Source: Calliopum simillimum
Taxonomy: Eukaryota; Arthropoda; Insecta; Diptera; Lauxaniidae
Length of the DNA stretch: 64,000 nt
Direction of reading: 5' to 3'
Assembly: GCA_951812925.1 (NCBI GenBank)
Contig: OX638371.1
Span: forward strand, 82,903,697 to 82,967,696
Shown here: one piece after another, positions 21,548 to 35,400 of the stretch
Numbering within the stretch: the first letter of the stretch is position 1
How the letters are laid out: the number at the start of each line of letters is the position of its first letter
The notes under the pieces: generated by a model
Databases searched by the model: none
Told to the model about the DNA's origin: nothing
What the model saw: the letters and a program-made list of their open reading frames with translations, nothing else
Made by a program: the position numbers and the translations under genes

Positions 21548-22632
21548 TTAGCAGCCGGTCCATTTACGCTTGAAGTCAGACAAGCCCTGAGATAACTTTC
21601 CTGCGTTCTTCAATTCCTTTTTCACGAGCGCCCAATATCTCTCCACATGCTGGAGTTCTGGACAGTTGGGTGGGTTTGCATCCCGTGGTACAAAATTTAT
21701 ATTACTATTTGCATACCACTCAAGGGCCTTTCTTCCATAGTGGCATGATGCTAAATCGGGCTAGAAATATCTGGGCCCTCTGTGCTGTTTTAGGAAAGGC
21801 AAAAGCCGTTTTTGAAGACACTCCTTAATATACATTTCTATATTTATCGTTCCTGATGTAACAAATGCTTGGCTTCTTTTGCCACAACTGCAAATTGCTT
21901 GCCACACAAGTAACTTTTTTTGTTTGCTTTTTTGTCCGGTATTGTTCCTCGTCCATCAGCCACATAAATATCTTGACCCGGAAGTTGTGAAAAATCTGTC
22001 ACAACATAGGTTTCATCGTGCATTACACAGCACTTACATTTTTTTTATCAAATTAGACCTACATTTTTTAGCTCGTTTTTTTGCTTCTATATTCTTTACC
22101 GCATTGCGATCTAAAACCTTCTGGACTTTATACGACTTCAGCCCAGCATAAGCATTGATTTTTCACACAAAAGAATCAGAGCATTTAACTACACGAGCTG
22201 CTTTTCTGACAGAAGTGTTCGGAGCTTTCGAAAGAGTTGTTCGACATCTTTTGCCTTACCAATATATGTTGGACCTTTTTTTCTTCCTGGTCCAGGTTTT
22301 CGTGCAATGTTTTAGTCTTCTTTATACTGTTTAATGGCTTTTGAAACAGTGTGCCGATGAACCTTGAGATCTGTGGCTATTTTTTTGAAAGTCCACTATG
22401 GATGGAAGCATTTTTAGCAAAAAATCATTACCATTAAACGATGTTGAAGGCAGATATGAAAAAAATTTTACGTACTGAAAGTCAACAATCGCACCTCTGC
22501 CACATTTCACCAGCTCAATGGTTGCAGAAGCACCAATATTGCATACAAACGCGGACAAGCTTACGTCTATAGTTTTCTAAATAAAGCCACTGTACGTAGG
22601 TGCGTCGTGTACGAATCCACCCCATCTTCCCC
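21548..22632 (-). pseudogene. ITmD37E-like Tc1/mariner transposase relic
   Basis: Minus-strand frame pieces: start near MSAFVCNIG (22558), HTH plus KPGPGRKKG linker, first Asp in MHDETYV, second in PDLASCHYG, Glu in ELQHVERYW. Thirty-seven residues between the second Asp and the Glu give DD37E. A TAG at 21761-21763 replaces the Trp before PDLASC, and frames are shifted elsewhere. The right end GGGGAAGATGGGGTGG with TA is at 22632; the left end is missing. Confidence 0.75.
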
Positions 22633-22649
22633 TAATAAGTATTGTTAAT

Positions 22650-23066
22650 CGAACCTTTGCCTAACAGAACTTTCATATTAATAAAACATTTATTTTTAGT
22701 GAATATATTCAAATATATTTTTCAAATAAATTTACAAATGTTTTTGCACTATATACAATTTGCTTAGACCTAAGGACTAGAACTGGAATTTAAAATATCT
22801 TGTTCGTTTTCTTCTTTCAAACTGGAATTGGAATTTAGTAAAATTTAAAAATAAAAATCATTATACAAATACATCATAATACGTAAGATTGTTATCGAAC
22901 GCAAGCTTTTGCTGAAGAGTACACCCAGTTTGGAATCTTTTTTATAGGTCCCATGCTGCAACCATCTTAACTTCTGCACTGCATAAAATGTGATTAGTTC
23001 TGGATAAATCAAAATTAGTAAAACTCAAACTTACACTTCTTAATCACTTTAATTTGCGTGTCATAA
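22650..23066 (-). other. Gene B 3' UTR, duplicated with gene C
   Basis: About 400 bp following the stop match 41400-41810 almost base for base, including AATAAA-containing stretches near 22690 (minus strand). The close match points to a recent duplication or to gene conversion. Confidence 0.7.
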
Positions 23067-23471
23067 CTAACAATAATCAGCGTCATTTGTATCATTGAGC
23101 GCAAGTCTTCTCGGTGGAGGAGCATGAGGGTGAGCTACTCGTCGGTAAAAGGTTTGTGGTGGACAATAATTATCGTGTGGATCCCGTGCCTGCATATATT
23201 TCGGTGGTGTAGTGTGTTGACTGAAAATCGCTGCCAATTGGCTAACTCTTGGTCCTAATGATCTTCCCATAGGCACAGCAGGAATAACCAAATTTTGACT
23301 TGGTTGAGCTAATTGCTGATAAACTGGTGCTTGTGGATAATTGCCAAGATCCATTCCCCTTGGTCCCCTGTCTGCGTATTGACCAAATCTTTGCTGGAGA
23401 CATGGTTCACGCAAAACAGCTATATCCATTAATCTTCTTCTAGACTGTGGTGTCGCAGGATGACCTTCTGG
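23067..23471 (-). CDS. Gene B terminal exon (405 nt, 134 codons plus stop)
   Basis: Acceptor ATCACTATAG, then PEGHPATPQSRRR in phase 0, continuing open to a TAG. It contains GPRGMDLGNYPQAPVYQQ, then PPKYMQARDPHDNY, then HPHAPPPRRLALNDTND, all conserved in the equally long gene C exon 41811-42215. Pro/Arg/Gln-rich, no recognised domain. A GTAAGT just after the stop suggests a 3' UTR intron. Confidence 0.82.
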   Translation of the reverse strand, partial: PEGHPATPQSRRRLMDIAVLREPCLQQRFGQYADRGPRGMDLGNYPQAPVYQQLAQPSQNLVIPAVPMGRSLGPRVSQLAAIFSQHTTPPKYMQARDPHDNYCPPQTFYRRVAHPHAPPPRRLALNDTNDADYC

Positions 23472-26400
23472 CTATAGTGATAGAAAAAAAGAATTCTGTT
23501 AATTGACAAATCATAAAGAAAATACTTCATATGACAAAACTTCATTAAATAGTCCCAAACATATACTAGTGAAGTTTCCAGGGCAGAAAAAATTTTGAAA
23601 TTTTACAAGTTTTTGGAATTTTGTTCAATGAAAAATTTTATTGCAAATATTTTTAGCCTATGCTAAGCAAAATCGAATGAAATTTCGTGAAGATGTTAAG
23701 AATTCAGTGCAATAAGAATGACTAGAAGTTGTTCAGAGCATTTTTAAAATGTTCGGCCTAAGTCAACAGATCCAATTTTTCAGCCTCCAGATCAGCCACT
23801 CTATATTCATTGAACATTTTGAAGATGCTCTAGATAACTTCTTATCATCCTCCGTAGAAGTGCATTGCGGATCGGGCTCCTTGAGCCACCTCCTGGTTAC
23901 GGCCCTGCAGTGAAATGAATCGAGGTAAAGAAAAAAATGTTTATAAAGCCATGAAAATCATCGCGTTAGAAAATCTTTGCGGAAAATTTATTAATTAGAC
24001 AGTCCTGCTATGAAAAAAGTATGAGATCAGAGTAGATGATTTTTACAGATTTTTGCTCGCTGAATCCGAATATGATCTCCAATTTGCTCCATCACGTCTG
24101 AAATCAGAGTTATCCTTGATTTAAAGCGCAGAAAACGCTATTTTTAAACATATGGCGTACATCCTGAAAGTTCACTTTTAACAAAGGTATTGAATAGCCC
24201 TGAGCTTCTTCTTTAAGGCGTAATTTTACATTTTTCAATTGGATTATTAATTTTCGAGATATCATCCATTGAATTAAAGGTATACAAATTGAATATAGTC
24301 CTTTACAGGAATTAGCGATATCTTTACTTCAATCGATGATATCTCGGAAACTAATGATTCAATTAAATTGAACTAGACTAATTGCAGGATGTACGCCATA
24401 TGTCTGAAAATTATGTTTCTTGCACTTTAAATCAAGGATAAGTCAAATTTCAGACGTGATGGAGCAAATCGGAGATCATATTCGGATTCAGCGATCAAAA
24501 ATCTATAAAAATCACCTACTCTCATTTCATACTTTTTTAACTTTTTCAAAAACGCAGGACTGTGTTCTGAATACAGCCACACAACAAAAAATAAAAAAAA
24601 TTTTGTGAAATTTTTTTCTTTTATGTGCAGTCTTAAGTTCTTTCGACACTGAATCTGACTGCATCCAATGTCAATATATTTGCAGGATATCGTGGTAACC
24701 TTGAATGAAGTAAAAAAAAACGCTATTTATATGCGCATAGGATGTAATGTAATGCAAGGGTGTCAGCGTTTTCAAATCACTGAGACAAGCGCATGCAGCG
24801 CAGTCAGCACAAAATTTTCGCTTTTACAACAACTTCAAATTCGAATTACAACAATCACAAAAACAATTTTTTGTTGTTTTTTCTTGCCTCGTTTACAACA
24901 ACAATAATATTTCAACAATTTTCAAAATTTCTAAGGACTGGGACGCACACAAAAAGTAGGGGCATTCACGCGTTGATGCGCAATGCTCTTGCGTCGTTGC
25001 GGAAGTGAGGTTTGCGAAAGTTTGACATTTGTAAAACATCAAACACATTGCCGAAAATTTCTCACTACTTCTGAAATTTCTCAAGATGGAAATATTCACA
25101 TTGATCGTTCAGGCGTTAGTGCGTAAAAGACTTACATTTTCGCAACTGCGTATCAACTCATTAATACCCATATTGTTTTTTGTTCTTGTTTTTAATGTAC
25201 GCAAAAAAAGCAATAAAAACGCGAAATTTTGAGGAGCGTGAAAAAAAAACAACAAAAATTATTTCTGTGAATGTTGTACAGAAATATTGATGTTGTTGAT
25301 CGAGCCAAAATTTACTCATTTTTGTTCTACGCTGACACCCTTGATGTAATGTACTTTTCATGCTTTATTTACCAAGCTTAAGTTATGACTATTCCGATTA
25401 AAAAGTTCTTTTGAAATTATTTTTTAGACAAATGAGTTATGTTCACTTCTATACTATAGGTATAAAAGTTCCCTTACCCCATATTCTTCTGGCTCATAGC
25501 CATAATCATCGTACTCTTCTCCATCTGCTGCTTCATCGCACTCTTCTTGATCACCTTCCTCATAATAGCTCTCGTCCTGATATTCTGGCTCATCGCACTC
25601 TTCTTCCTCTGCAGGCTCATCACATACTTGTTGCTATTAATAAAAAATTGTTTTGAGCTTTATATCGGCCTAAGTTTTGGCCATATGCCTAAGTCTCTCT
25701 GAGAGAGAGACTTAGCCAGTTTTGATATACAACAACACAATTGTAAACTATCCTATCTTCTTTTTTGTAATTTTTATGAGAGTTAAAAAAACAGATCCGA
25801 ACTCCGTAATTATTGAAGTCTGGAAAAATGTTTTTTTTCTATTTTATAGGTTGTCACTTTACCTATTCAAAAGAAGACAAAAGCTGTTTTTCAGCTTTCC
25901 TTAAAATTAAAAAAAAATAAATAAATAAAAGATAGGATAGTTGAAATGCAAAAAGCATCATTTGGAGTTGTTTCAAAGGTTTCACAAAAAACTTCTTCAA
26001 CCTATAAATATTCTAGATTTTAGTGCCAGTTTTGGCATGAGTGCCTAAAAAAAAACGGTAATAAGAGCCACTAGCCACAATTGGCTTTAAGTCTAAAATA
26101 TTTGTTTTTTGCAACGCCTTTGAAAAAATTAAAAATTATGTTGCGGCTTTTTGCCTTTCAGGTGACGATATATACATAAAACTGACACAAAAAACCGAAG
26201 ATATTGGAATGTTCAAGGTATGTATTCTCCTATAAATTCTAGAAAGAGCAGAGGGCCAAAATGAAACGACCTCCATTTTCACTTTTAACATTAGGTTATC
26301 TCCTAAGCTACAAGTCATGTGAAAACATTTCTTACCTGTTTTTTTAGGCAATTTCATGAGCTAAAAACTTTTCCAGTAAGAGTTAACGTGAGCAAAATAT

Positions 26401-29400
26401 TTGCAAAAAACTATTTTCAGCGACCTTTAGATCTAAATAACTTTTTATGCAAACAATTGTGCGTATGGCACAGCTTAAATTTATACCTAACCATACTTTG
26501 AATTTGGCGTAAGAACTCAAGTGCTTGTTGTAAAATAAATGACACCATCAGATTTCCCGGGTAAAATAACTTGAAATAGGAAAGGTCATGACAAAAAATA
26601 TTCATTGACAAAACTGAGATTGTAGTTGGCCAAAACGGTGTTTTTGGATTTTTCTTTAAAAAGAAAGTCGCTGCCTCTAAATTTGAATTTTATGTTCTGA
26701 AACTTTTTATATCTTATGATTTATAAGATGCCAAAGAATCATTTTATTAGTAAAGCGCGCCGGACATTCCAACATATTAGATTTTTTTTGTGTTCCACTT
26801 ATGTATATGCATATATATCTGGTATACATTGGTTGCATTTCAAAGCATATTAATTTAAAGTTTACTCACATTTCGCGCAGGATTCATACAATCCATACAC
26901 CTGTGAGCTCTTGACGCCTATAAAAATTATAAGAAAAAATTCAATATAAATAGTTTGTCAGTATCATTGTTAAAAGCAACTTCAGACTATATGAGAAGTC
27001 AGATAGAACTCATTTATCAGTCGTCAGATTTGGCAACTCTGAAAGTGCGAATTCAAATGTGTTGTTAAATATCACAACCGCCTGAATCCCTCTCTGATAT
27101 GTAGGACAAATAAAATAAATTAAAAACAATTTAATGAAATTTATTTTATTTTGCAAACATATCTGAGAGGGGGCCTTAGACAGTTTTGATATTTAACGAC
27201 ACAAATATATTACACAAATTATTTGTAATAGAATGACTTATTTTGGCATACGATTTAAATCAACTTGAAAAACGAAGTCACAAGAGTTTTCAAATTTGTT
27301 TATTTTATGTAAAAAATTAAAAAAAAACCAAGAAAACATGTTAACAAGTCATAGGAAAAGTCATACAAAAAACATTAGAAAACGTATACGATTTCTCATA
27401 TGAACTGAAGTGCTTTAAGTAGGTATTATTTTGAATACTTAGAAAGAGTTTGAAAAAAATTTAATTAAATTACCCTTATATCATCTATTTCTCTATCCGG
27501 AATGTCAGCGTGTCTTGGACAGTAGTGCTGATTCAAAGGCTTGGGAGGACAAGCAAATTATGTATTAAATTTTTTTTTTTTAATTATTGCCTAGTCTGTA
27601 GGGAATTGTATATCCAATGACTGAATAATAAATAATAATAAATAATAATAAATAATAATAAATAATAATAAATAATAATAAATAATAATAAATAATAATA
27701 AATAATAATAAATAATAATAAATAATAATAAATAATAATAAATAATAATAAATAATGATAAATAATAATAAATAAAAATAAATAGTAAATCATAAATAAT
27801 AATAAATAAATAATATAATAATATATATTAGCCTGTTCTGTAATCCGTGTGGTTTCAATTACTTTTCATTGAAGAGACTTTTTGATGAAAATGGTGAGTC
27901 ACACGATAAAAAGTATCGGAATCTTTTTTGCGGAGAATTACAGGCTCTACAAATAATGTTGATTTGCATTAACAAAAAAGTAACCGTTTTTGGAAATATT
28001 CCTAAAAAACCGCAAAAAGTTTAAAAATTCCACTTTATCGAATATTTCCGAAACAGTTATTTTTTCGTTAATACTAATCAATATGCGACTCACCATTTTC
28101 ATCAAAAATCCTTATAAACGAAAAGTAATTGAAACCACACGGATTACGGAATAGGGCTGATAATAATATAATGATAAATAATAAGAAATATTAATAAATA
28201 ATAATACTTAAGCTCAATTTCAATAATTTGTGCTTTCGTGAATAAAGTATTTTCAATAAGATAAAAATTTTTAGCTGAGGTGGTTTCAGTAAACCATCAA
28301 AGTAAATTGTACTTAGTTTTCAGAATTAAACATTTAAAAAAAAGAGCCGTTGTAGGCGTTTACAGAATCCATTTAAAAAAACAAATATTTTCGATCTATA
28401 ACATTTTTTGAGAGAATCTATATGCAGTAGCTCAAAGTTAAATTCTGAAAAATAATCCTTTGATATGGGTGCGATGAATATCGAGACGGCAAAAATAAAT
28501 TGATAATATATACTACTTACCGGAAATCCCAGCCTATTTGGATCGTACTAATGGTAATGAAGAATAAATAGAATAAAAAACATTTTATCATTAATGAATC
28601 AGAAATATATAAATGACCTAAGTACTTTTGCACACATATGTATGTACATATGAATCGTTTATTTTGATAGTGGGGCAAGTCCAAAACGCAAAAATTATGT
28701 CATATACAATATGTGTAATAATAATCGATAATTTGACGTTAACTTATTGGTATCAATTTTACACCAACATGTAAACTTTCAGTGAAAACAGAGATCAATT
28801 TTATTTATTTTTAACAAAATGTCGTTTTGGACTTGCCCCATTTTCGAAATAAATATATAAAGGTAGTCGAATTTTTTTTGGTTTCTTGGAATGGAAGAGT
28901 TGCGAGAAAGTGCTCCAAGGGAATATTATAACTTTATATTGAAACGTTTTGAAATATAGTGAAAGTGCTGCCCAAAAGTAGCGTAATATTCAATAACAAT
29001 TTTTCATGTGATCGGTTGTGTCTAAAGTTGGTGTAAAAAAGTATAACTTTGAGTTAGTGCAGTTTTCACCAGAAAAAAAAGTAAGTTTTAATACATGAAT
29101 TATTAAGTATAGACGCTGATTTGGTTTATTTCTTTGGTAAAAACTTTTGGTTTGACCGGGTGTAATATGAAGATTTCACCAAGTTGAACACTTATGACTG
29201 ACGTAAAACGCCAGAAAAAGGAAGTTGCGTCCAAACGTTAGGAGCCATGACGTGACTCAAGGCTATAATTCCAGCATGGATTCAGAAGTGGTTGGGTAGG
29301 TTCCAACGTCGCAACTGGGTTTTAGTGTATGTTATCTGGTAGTAATGAGCAAGTGTTTGCGATTTTTGTGTGGCTGTGGCATTAGTTGATTGAGTATAGG

Positions 29401-32400
29401 GCGATTTTTGTGAGCAAAGAGTGAAACATTTGTAAGGTTTCACTAATGGGTTATTGTATGCTATGATGTTAGTGTTTCAAATTTTGGTTTCATGTAGTAA
29501 TGCATGAGTGTTTGCAGTTTTAGGTAATTTTGGCATCATTTGATTGAGTGTAGGGTGTTTTTCTGGGGTTTTCGGTTGAATCATTTGTAGGGATTCATCG
29601 ATGAGCTTTTGCTATGCTATGGGACTGTAGGTTGAGCGGTAATATGATGTGAGGGTGATTGTGTTTAGATGTGGAGGAATAAGTGAATTACCTCTAAGTA
29701 ATAAGACGACTCATCATTATCTTCAAAGACCTCATCATCTTCACACGTCGTCTGAAAATAATAAAAAAAAAAATTATTAAAATTATTGGTCGGGTTAAAA
29801 CTACAACTAGACATCTACATTTTTGATGGTTTGAGTTATTTATAAAGAAACATGACGAAAAACAGCTCTAAGTCCCTATATAGTTTGTTTTTTGAAATAT
29901 TGTCTCAATCCGATTTTATGCAAAAGTTGAAAACTTCAAAATCCCATACAAAAATTCAATTTTGAAAAACTCAAAACATCAAAAATGTACTTAGCTGTCT
30001 ATTTGTAGTTTCAAAAGTTGTCAGATTACTCTTGAGCATTAATTAAATTAAAAAAGACTTTGATTTCAAAATGCATTGATTAAAAAAATAACCAAACAAA
30101 CAAGTATAAGAACAATAAATATGTAGGTCCTGTGGGCAAACATATAATTCGAATCAAAACAGAACTGGCAATAAAACCTCTTAAAAATTATTAGGAATAA
30201 CAGTTGTTTTCAATAAATTTATAGATAGTTACTAAATCATTTCTCAGAATTAGATAGAAATATCAATTTTGTACTTACATCTCCACCATGTATTGAACTC
30301 ACATCCCAATCAAGGCCATCAGAACCTGCTGTATCCTTTTGACAGAGACAATAAATAGCCAATTAATTCACATAAAAATAAAACTTTTCTGCAAAAATTT
30401 CAAAACTTACGTCAAGTTCACATGTGTCATAACAACCAGACTGAAAAATAAATTTACAATTTAATTTTTTACTTTAAAGAATTTCAGAAGAATTGCAAAA
30501 GGAAGAAATCTTCATGTGCAAATCGTCACCTCAATACTACAACTAGGTAACTCCAATTTTCTAGCATTGAGATAATTCAATTTTAAGATTTTTGAAAATT
30601 TTAATGTAAATCGAAGTTTGATTTTCCTTCTTTTGGTTTTTCTTATAACCTTAAGAAAACTCTGGTTAAACAGGATTGTGCACCAAACCATGAATATTAT
30701 CATAGGCCACTTAAATATGAGACAGTCTACAAAAAATACTAGTTCACGGTTAGTAATAGCCCGAAACTAGTAAAAAAGGGATGCAGTGGGGGCTAGTTTG
30801 ATATCAGTTCGTAGTTTATAGGCGGAAATAAGTTTGAAAAGTGATGAAAACAAATTTCAATTTCGTTTTTTGCTTTTGAAATGATTTGTGTTTTGTGTCA
30901 CTTGAATTGTGTGTCAAAATAAATTGTGGAAACGAATCAAATAAACAAATTCATTTTTGTTAATGCTGTTGTGAATGTAATTAAACTTTATTTAATTTAT
31001 TTTAAGAGAATAAAAACTCTTATCAAGAAAAAAAAAAAATATTACTTTAGGTTGACTACACACGAAAACACTGGGTAAGAACTATATGCTACAAGACTAC
31101 TTCACACCGCAACTAGCCCCAGACTGGTTGAAACGTATTGCAGAAGGGGTCAATTGAAATTTCGTAGGACATCAACATACGAAAAAGAACAGTTGCTTGT
31201 ATGCAAAAAGGATTAAAGTTGGACTAGTACTGGTTGGCAGTGGACTAAGTAGTTAATGAACTACACTTGAACTAGTCCGTTTGCGTAAACTGTTTTAATT
31301 TTTTTTTTTTCTATATTTAATACAAAAATTATGTCTACCAAAACATGTACAGTGATAAAAAAATGAAAGAAATGACAGGCATGTTCCGAAGAAGATGAAA
31401 TGCTCCATAAATAAATAAGAAAATGAAGACGATGCGCTTCCTGTTCACTTCTGAATTGAAGTGAAGAAAATGCGCTTATTTTTTCTCTCTTTTTTCCCCC
31501 CAATTACATATGAGCCAAATGAATAATATTTTAAAAGTGGTATGGAACCAATCGCATAGGGGCAAGGCCACCAATTCGCTGAAAGGGCAAACATCATCGT
31601 CGATTTCTAAACATTACCATTACTTTTAGGTAGCGCTGGCAGTTTTCCCCGCTGCACAGTGCGAAATTTGGGAGGTTTAGCGGAGCTTTATGCAATTTTT
31701 GAAATACATAAAACGCATAAGATTATTCGTTATTTCGGCAGCTTAATATCCCACCTCAAAAACCTCATACTCAGTTTGGTGAATAACCCTGCGAAACAAC
31801 TGCAAAATGCTCTTGAAACTTGCATTACTTATTCATTCATACTTTTTGACTATAGAAAGCTTTTCGATTTGTTTTAGTCTATAGATTGGTACATAAAAAC
31901 GGTAAGTCGGTAGACCGCGAAAATTTTGTCGTTTATTTTTTAATAAAATTGTCACTTATTGGCATTCAAATAATAGCAAAATCTTTTCTTACTCGTTTGT
32001 GATATTTCTGTGAAAATTGTGCATTTTAAGAAGTTCATAAGATTTACATTTTCAACTTCATTGGATACTTTAAAAGGTGTTACCACAAATTGCCATTTTA
32101 AAACGTAAAAAATTTGAAAGGTAGGTTTATCCTCTACTGGAAACACAAAACATCTTCCGCGATGTTTTGCGATCCTCTTTTAAACTAAACCTTTTCCAGA
32201 ATGTCTTTGGAAATTTCATATAACACCGAAATTTCATGAAAAACTGACATCGGACGCTATCGTTGATTTTGTTTTGGAAAAAATGAGCTCACCCGCACTA
32301 ACATCTGACACTCTCCATAGTTTAAAGGTAACTATTCGTACGCTAGTTTATAATATACCAAAAAGGTAGAGGGAATCCTCTCGAAATTTAGAAGCATTTC

Positions 32401-35400
32401 TGAATAAAAATGCAAGAAACAGCAAACACCCCTTGTCTTACCCCATTAATTGTTTATGGTGTTTTGATAAGAAAATGGTTATATCTATCAAGTTTCATAG
32501 CGATATCTGATTCGGAAGCAGAAATACAACAATTTAAGCATTTCCATATATGGGGGGTATAATAACCCCTTGTTTGAATCCCCTTATTTTTTGCATAGTG
32601 TTTTGCCAATTATATATATATCCAAGTATTAAGTTTCATAACTATAACTGCTATATGTGCTGAGATATGAATTAAGTTCCTCTAGACTCTGAAAATTTCG
32701 CACTGTGCGCTGGGAAACAATTTTTTATTTTTTAATATTACTTACATCGAATGTTGAATACTCCTCGAAATCAGATTCATCAGCTGTTGTATCCTTTTGA
32801 CAAAGACAATATAAAGCAAATTAATACACATAAAATTATTTCTATTTTGCAAATTTCAAAACTTAAGATAATGCGAGACAAAACAAAAGCAACCTGACTA
32901 AATTATTAATTTACAATTAAATTTTTGATTTATTTAATTTTATAGAATTTTACAAGAATTGGGAAAGGAAGAAATCCCCATGTATATAATTAGGTCCGTT
33001 TGTTCAAAAAAACTAAAAGTAAAGTTTTACCACAAAAAGTGTTCTTTGAAGCAAAAATTTTATACTTGCGTCACAAAAAATGAGAATAAAAAACAGCTGA
33101 TCATTTCCCATCCAAATATGATAGCCTTCTATGATAGCTTCTCATATGAAAGAACAGAAGCAGGCCTTTCTTAATTTTTTTTACACATGATGCCATTGGG
33201 CTCCAAGAGCTAACAGGAATGCTTCTACAAAGAAAACAGTAATAAAGGCCTTCTATGATCGCTTCTATTGTGAAAGAACAACAGCATGTTTAGAAGATCT
33301 GTAGTAAAGCAAGTGCAAGATCTTCTAATAGGACTGTTTTAGGAAGTCATCGGAGCAAGTTTAAAGGATCTTAAAAAAGGCAAAAAAAAAAACATTGTTA
33401 TCAGCAGCCATTGACCATTCTCGGAATGGGTTGGGTTCATTCTTCTTTTTGGTTATTTAATTAGAACGGACATAGCAGTATTTTGCAGAAAACAGAAAAC
33501 ATGTTGACAGTTTTGCCTCTCACTATATAAAAAAGTTACTTTCTTCAAAAATTTCAGATAATTTTATACGTTTCGCTCAAGTTTTGCAAAGTTTTAAACA
33601 ATTTTTTTTTAGTTTTACTTACGAATGTTGCATCCATCACATCCATTTGAGATCTATGAGGTGTTGAATGCTTAAGACAAAGACAAAATAAAGCAAGTTA
33701 CTACACATAAAATTATATGTGTCTTTCATTTAAATAGTGGTGCAAGTCCATTTTGGGGCAAAATTAATGTCACACACATTATGTGCCGTAATAATCGGTT
33801 TCTTGAACAATCAGATCTGTTCTGTAATCCGCGTGGTTTCAATTACTTTTCACTTAGGAGGCTTTTTGATGAAAATGGTGAGTCAGACGATAAAAAGTAA
33901 GAGAATCTTTTTGGTAAAGAATTACAACTGCTATAAATAATATTCATTTGTATTAACGAAAAAGTAACTGTTTTGGAAATATTCGATATAGTCGAATTTT
34001 TTGACTGTTTGCAGTATTTTAACAATATTTGCTAAATGGTTACTTTTTCGTTAATGCCAATCAAAGTTATTTGTGGAACCTGTAATTCTCCACAATAAAG
34101 GTTCTGGTACTTTTTGTCGTATGACTCACCATTTTCATGAAGAAGCCTCCGACATGAAAAGTAATTGAAACCACACGGATTATGGAACAGGCCTGAATAT
34201 AATTTTTTTAACTTAATGGCATCAAATCTATAGCATTATGTAAATTTTTCTTGAAAACAGAGCCCAATTCTATTTATGTGTAACAAAATGTGAGGCATAT
34301 TATGGCATGAGTTTTGCTTCTAAATGAACTTACACCACTATTTAAATTAACGACAATCTATTCTGCATAGTTTCAAAACTTAAGCCGGAGAGCCAGAAAT
34401 GCATAGTCATTTTTAAGCGGTGGCTCTGTGACTATTACTCAGGCTTCTACTTAGAATCTAATGGAAATCATTATATATGAATATTTTTCTAATTACCTCA
34501 TACTCGCATATGGATGATGGCTGAAAATGATAAATAAGTTTAATATTAAATAATTTATTTAAACATATGGGCTAATCCTGGGTTGTCGACGTTACATTCG
34601 TACGCATATTTTTTGATCCTGTAGGTGCTCTGAATGCTAAATTCTAAAATTTACCAGTGGTAAGTTACTCTTTGAGAGCACTTTCAATTGGTATTAAAAA
34701 CATATCCTGTTGTGTATCAGTTACAATATAATCAGGCTAGTGCCGTTGCAGACGTTAAAAAATACAGCATTTAAGAACAAAATGAACAAGAAAATAAATC
34801 CTACAATACATAGAAAGAGTAATATTTGACAATATCGAAGCAGCTTTCGATGGAACTAAATAGTCTTCCGTTCATACAAGAATTTGACTTCCTTGTGCTA
34901 TGGACGTTACATTGTAGACGATTTTTATGAAATTTGGAATGCAACGTTATTGAAAACTTTTATTTATGTAGCGTTCGGAGTTTTTTGTCAATCATACCTA
35001 GGTTAGGTTAGATTAGGTTAGGGTGGCGGCAATATTGCCACACATAGACCGCAACGGTCCGTAGTGGTACCACAAACTTTCCTATTAACGTCTATTCATA
35101 AGCTCTGGTCTTTTCAATATGGTGTTTGTCCAAACTGAAGGATCCTGTCAGCACAGCGAATCTTTTATGTCACTTAGGTGCATTTTTGTGAGTTCCTTTA
35201 AGGAATTGAAGAATGGCTGGGGGCAACTTGTTCTAAATATTTCAGTTAGAGATAAGCACAATGGCATAACTAAGGGGTGCGAAATGGGCTATAGCCCCGA
35301 ACGGTAAAATTAATTCTTAAAATCAATATTGTACTTAATATTTAGAGTACCACATTGGGGACATTTCTTTGGTCATAGTATGCCCAGGACAGCAAACATG

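Noticed and set aside
26336..26360. Good AG...GT bracket around 25 nt (LMKLPKKT)
   Set aside because: 25 nt would break the frame of gene B; possibly a decayed microexon, but without a paralogue.
27584..27793. Tyr/Leu/Phe-rich open frame on the minus strand
   Set aside because: It is only a reading of the AATAATAATA minisatellite.
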